Part shown: positions 62,638 through 64,000 of the stretch, in pieces
Position numbering within the stretch: the first letter of the stretch is position 1
Layout of the letters: the number at the start of each line of letters is the position of its first letter
Assembly (NCBI RefSeq): GCF_013403245.1
Contig: NZ_JACBNQ010000001.1
Span: 248,001-312,000, forward strand
Direction: 5' to 3'
DNA length: 64,000 nucleotides
DNA from: Sedimentibacter hydroxybenzoicus DSM 7310
Lineage (GTDB): Bacteria; Bacillota; Clostridia; Tissierellales; Sedimentibacteraceae
Notes under the pieces: model-generated
Told to the model about the DNA's origin: nothing
What the model saw: the letters and a program-made list of their open reading frames with translations, nothing else
Database searches by the model: none
Translations under genes and position numbers: made by a program

Positions 62638-63807
62638 ATGTGGAATGTTTATTTAATTTTAATTGTTCAATTTTTTACGACATTCAATTTATATAAAATA
62701 ATATTAACATTATTTTATCAAAAAAGTGGTATGAATCTATTGGAGATAGGTACTATTTTAGCATTTTCATATGTGGCAAAAATAATTTTCGAAATTCCGT
62801 CTGGATATTTAGCAGATAATTTTGGCAGAAAAAAGATTGTTGGTATTGGTCTTTTTGTGTTTGTAATCTTTTTAGTTATGACATATTTTACAAGAAGTTT
62901 GTATAGTTTCATTATTGCATCATTTTTACAAGGTATATCTTTAACACTAACGTCAGGAGCTTTGGATGCCATGCAATATGATGCACTAGTTGATGCTGGC
63001 AAAAAAGATGATGTAGAAAGGTACCTGACTTATGAAAGATTACTAATATCAATAGCATTTGGATGTAGTAGTTTATTTGGAGGATTTCTATCAAATATTT
63101 CATATGACTTAGTTTTTATCCTAAGTATATGTTTTTCGCTTTTTACATCTGTAGTATTTTTATTTACCACAGATAATTTTAATAAGGCTGATCTATATCG
63201 TGAAAATCATAATAAAAAATTCATGAGCAGGTGTATTGCCAATATTTTTGATTCACCATATCTAATGAAATGCATGAATATTACAATTATAATTTCTTTT
63301 GTTATGATCCCAATAGATGATTATTATTCTTTAATTTTAAAGGGAGAAGGTCTAAATGAAAGCTTAATAGGAATTATTAGTTTTAGTCAATTTTTTATAA
63401 GTTCATTCTTTGGATTTTTTTGCAAATATTTGCAAGCAAGCTATGGAAGAAATAAATTGATAGATATATTGCCTTTTATTATATTTTTATTTTTACTAAT
63501 TTTCGCAATTTCAAAAGAAAGAATATTAATTTTTGTATCATATACGATGCTTTTAATTATTATTGCACTTTTAAATCCAATTAAATATTCTATTATGCAA
63601 GGGTTAATAGAAAGAGAGTATAGGAGTACCATAATTTCAATTCAAAGTTTGTTGATGGCTTTAACTGCAGTTATTAGTCAACCACTGTTTAGTTTTTTAA
63701 TGTTAACATTTGGCAAAAGTTTGACTATTATACTCTTTATTCTTATGTCTTCATTGCTGCTCGTTTTGAACATAGTTTTTTTTAAAAATAAACTTGTGGA
63801 GGTATAA
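62638..63807 (+). CDS. MFS transporter, probable RiPP exporter
   Basis: This 389-residue protein of the major facilitator superfamily has about 12 hydrophobic segments, with motif A GYLADNFGRKKIVG near 56-69. No peptidase or ABC domain is present. Its place inside the RiPP operon, 19 bases after maturase 2, suggests export of the finished product or self-protection. GTAGGGTAGAGGG precedes the ATG. Its stop codon is one base from the next ATG. Confidence 0.85.
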   Translation: MWNVYLILIVQFFTTFNLYKIILTLFYQKSGMNLLEIGTILAFSYVAKIIFEIPSGYLADNFGRKKIVGIGLFVFVIFLVMTYFTRSLYSFIIASFLQGISLTLTSGALDAMQYDALVDAGKKDDVERYLTYERLLISIAFGCSSLFGGFLSNISYDLVFILSICFSLFTSVVFLFTTDNFNKADLYRENHNKKFMSRCIANIFDSPYLMKCMNITIIISFVMIPIDDYYSLILKGEGLNESLIGIISFSQFFISSFFGFFCKYLQASYGRNKLIDILPFIIFLFLLIFAISKERILIFVSYTMLLIIIALLNPIKYSIMQGLIEREYRSTIISIQSLLMALTAVISQPLFSFLMLTFGKSLTIILFILMSSLLLVLNIVFFKNKLVEV

Positions 63808-63808
63808 A

Positions 63809-64000
63809 ATGCATATATTAGTGGTTGGTGGATATACAGAAATACATGAAAGATTACACCAATATGGAGCAAGAATTACCCATTTTACGGAGAAAGAGAT
63901 GTTAAATGTTAGCTGTAAAATATATTATAGGCAAATCGGTTTCAATTCTAACGAATCTCATGATAATTTTATTAAAATAGCAAGTGCCATAAATGAAATT
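63809..64000 (+). CDS. start of a probable ATP-grasp-type protein, cut by the window edge
   Basis: The first 64 codons of a gene run off the window. It opens MHILVVGGYTEIHERLHQYG, with a beta-strand/glycine turn typical of the pre-ATP-grasp domain of peptide and amino-acid ligases. GTGGAGG lies inside the end of the MFS gene, so the genes are coupled. If confirmed, an ATP-grasp ligase would add an amide or ester bond to the RiPP or its free C-terminus. The fragment is too short for a firm call. Confidence 0.45.
   Translation, partial: MHILVVGGYTEIHERLHQYGARITHFTEKEMLNVSCKIYYRQIGFNSNESHDNFIKIASAINEI

Noticed and set aside
1-64000. CRISPR arrays, tRNA or rRNA genes, prophage or integrase genes
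   Set aside because: None were seen on either strand; the only arrays of similar sequence are the TRAP duplication and the short dispersed repeats.

Overview
The window is low-GC DNA with strong AGGAGG-type ribosome sites, TTG/GTG starts beside ATG, and sigma-A promoters of TTGACA-N17-TATAAT form. The gene content includes an alpha/beta small acid-soluble spore protein, one-piece pyruvate:ferredoxin oxidoreductase, 4-hydroxybutyryl-CoA dehydratase, crotonase, butyryl-CoA dehydrogenase with EtfBA, and three TRAP transporters. Together these point to a spore-forming, strictly anaerobic, acid-fermenting clostridium (class Clostridia or Tissierellia). The genus cannot be fixed from the sequence. 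No tRNA, rRNA, CRISPR array or intact insertion sequence was found.

Region 1 (1-26.4 kb) is a catabolic island. It holds two short-chain dehydrogenases, a FadR-type GntR regulator, a TRAP transporter (dctPQM1), a zinc-type alcohol dehydrogenase, an acetoin-dehydrogenase-type 2-oxoacid dehydrogenase complex (E1 alpha, E1 beta, E2, E3), an acylating aldehyde dehydrogenase, an ADP-forming acyl-CoA ligase pair, malic enzyme and a LarA nickel-pincer racemase. A second copy of the TRAP transporter follows (dctQM2 identical, dctP2 about 96 percent identical), then a second LarA-superfamily isomerase, another zinc alcohol dehydrogenase and an unrelated third TRAP system. The island looks built to import hydroxy-acid-like substrates, epimerise and oxidise them, cleave the product to acyl-CoA plus aldehyde, and recover ATP. 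The 10-bp palindrome TTGTATACAA, the core of the known B. subtilis GntR operator, sits inside or next to several promoters.

Region 2 (26.4-38.2 kb) has five co-directional genes that I cannot assign except for one MoCF-fold protein. They are followed by pyruvate:ferredoxin oxidoreductase, a second GntR regulator, a gamma-glutamyltransferase-family protein, 4-hydroxybutyryl-CoA dehydratase and, convergently, a carboxyltransferase (OadA/PycB type).

Region 3 (38.5-56.9 kb) is mostly housekeeping: an Lrp regulator, two flavoproteins, secA, prfB with its programmed +1 frameshift, tex, a HAD phosphatase, the butyryl-CoA genes crt/bcd/etfBA, a spore protein and glmS under a glmS ribozyme. The 48.9-50.0 kb gap holds a putative type I toxin-antitoxin pair (29-residue holin-like toxin plus antisense RNA) and a decayed 3' end of argC.

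Region 4 (57.6-64 kb) is the most novel part. An HTH-TPR regulator of RRNPP type is followed on its strand by an unannotated 48-residue secreted pro-peptide. Divergent from it are two nearly identical 31-residue peptides ending in a conserved Cys-x-x-Cys tail, two radical SAM/SPASM maturases, an MFS exporter and the start of a probable ATP-grasp gene. I read this as a peptide-pheromone-controlled RiPP (ribosomally made, modified peptide) cluster that continues beyond the window.
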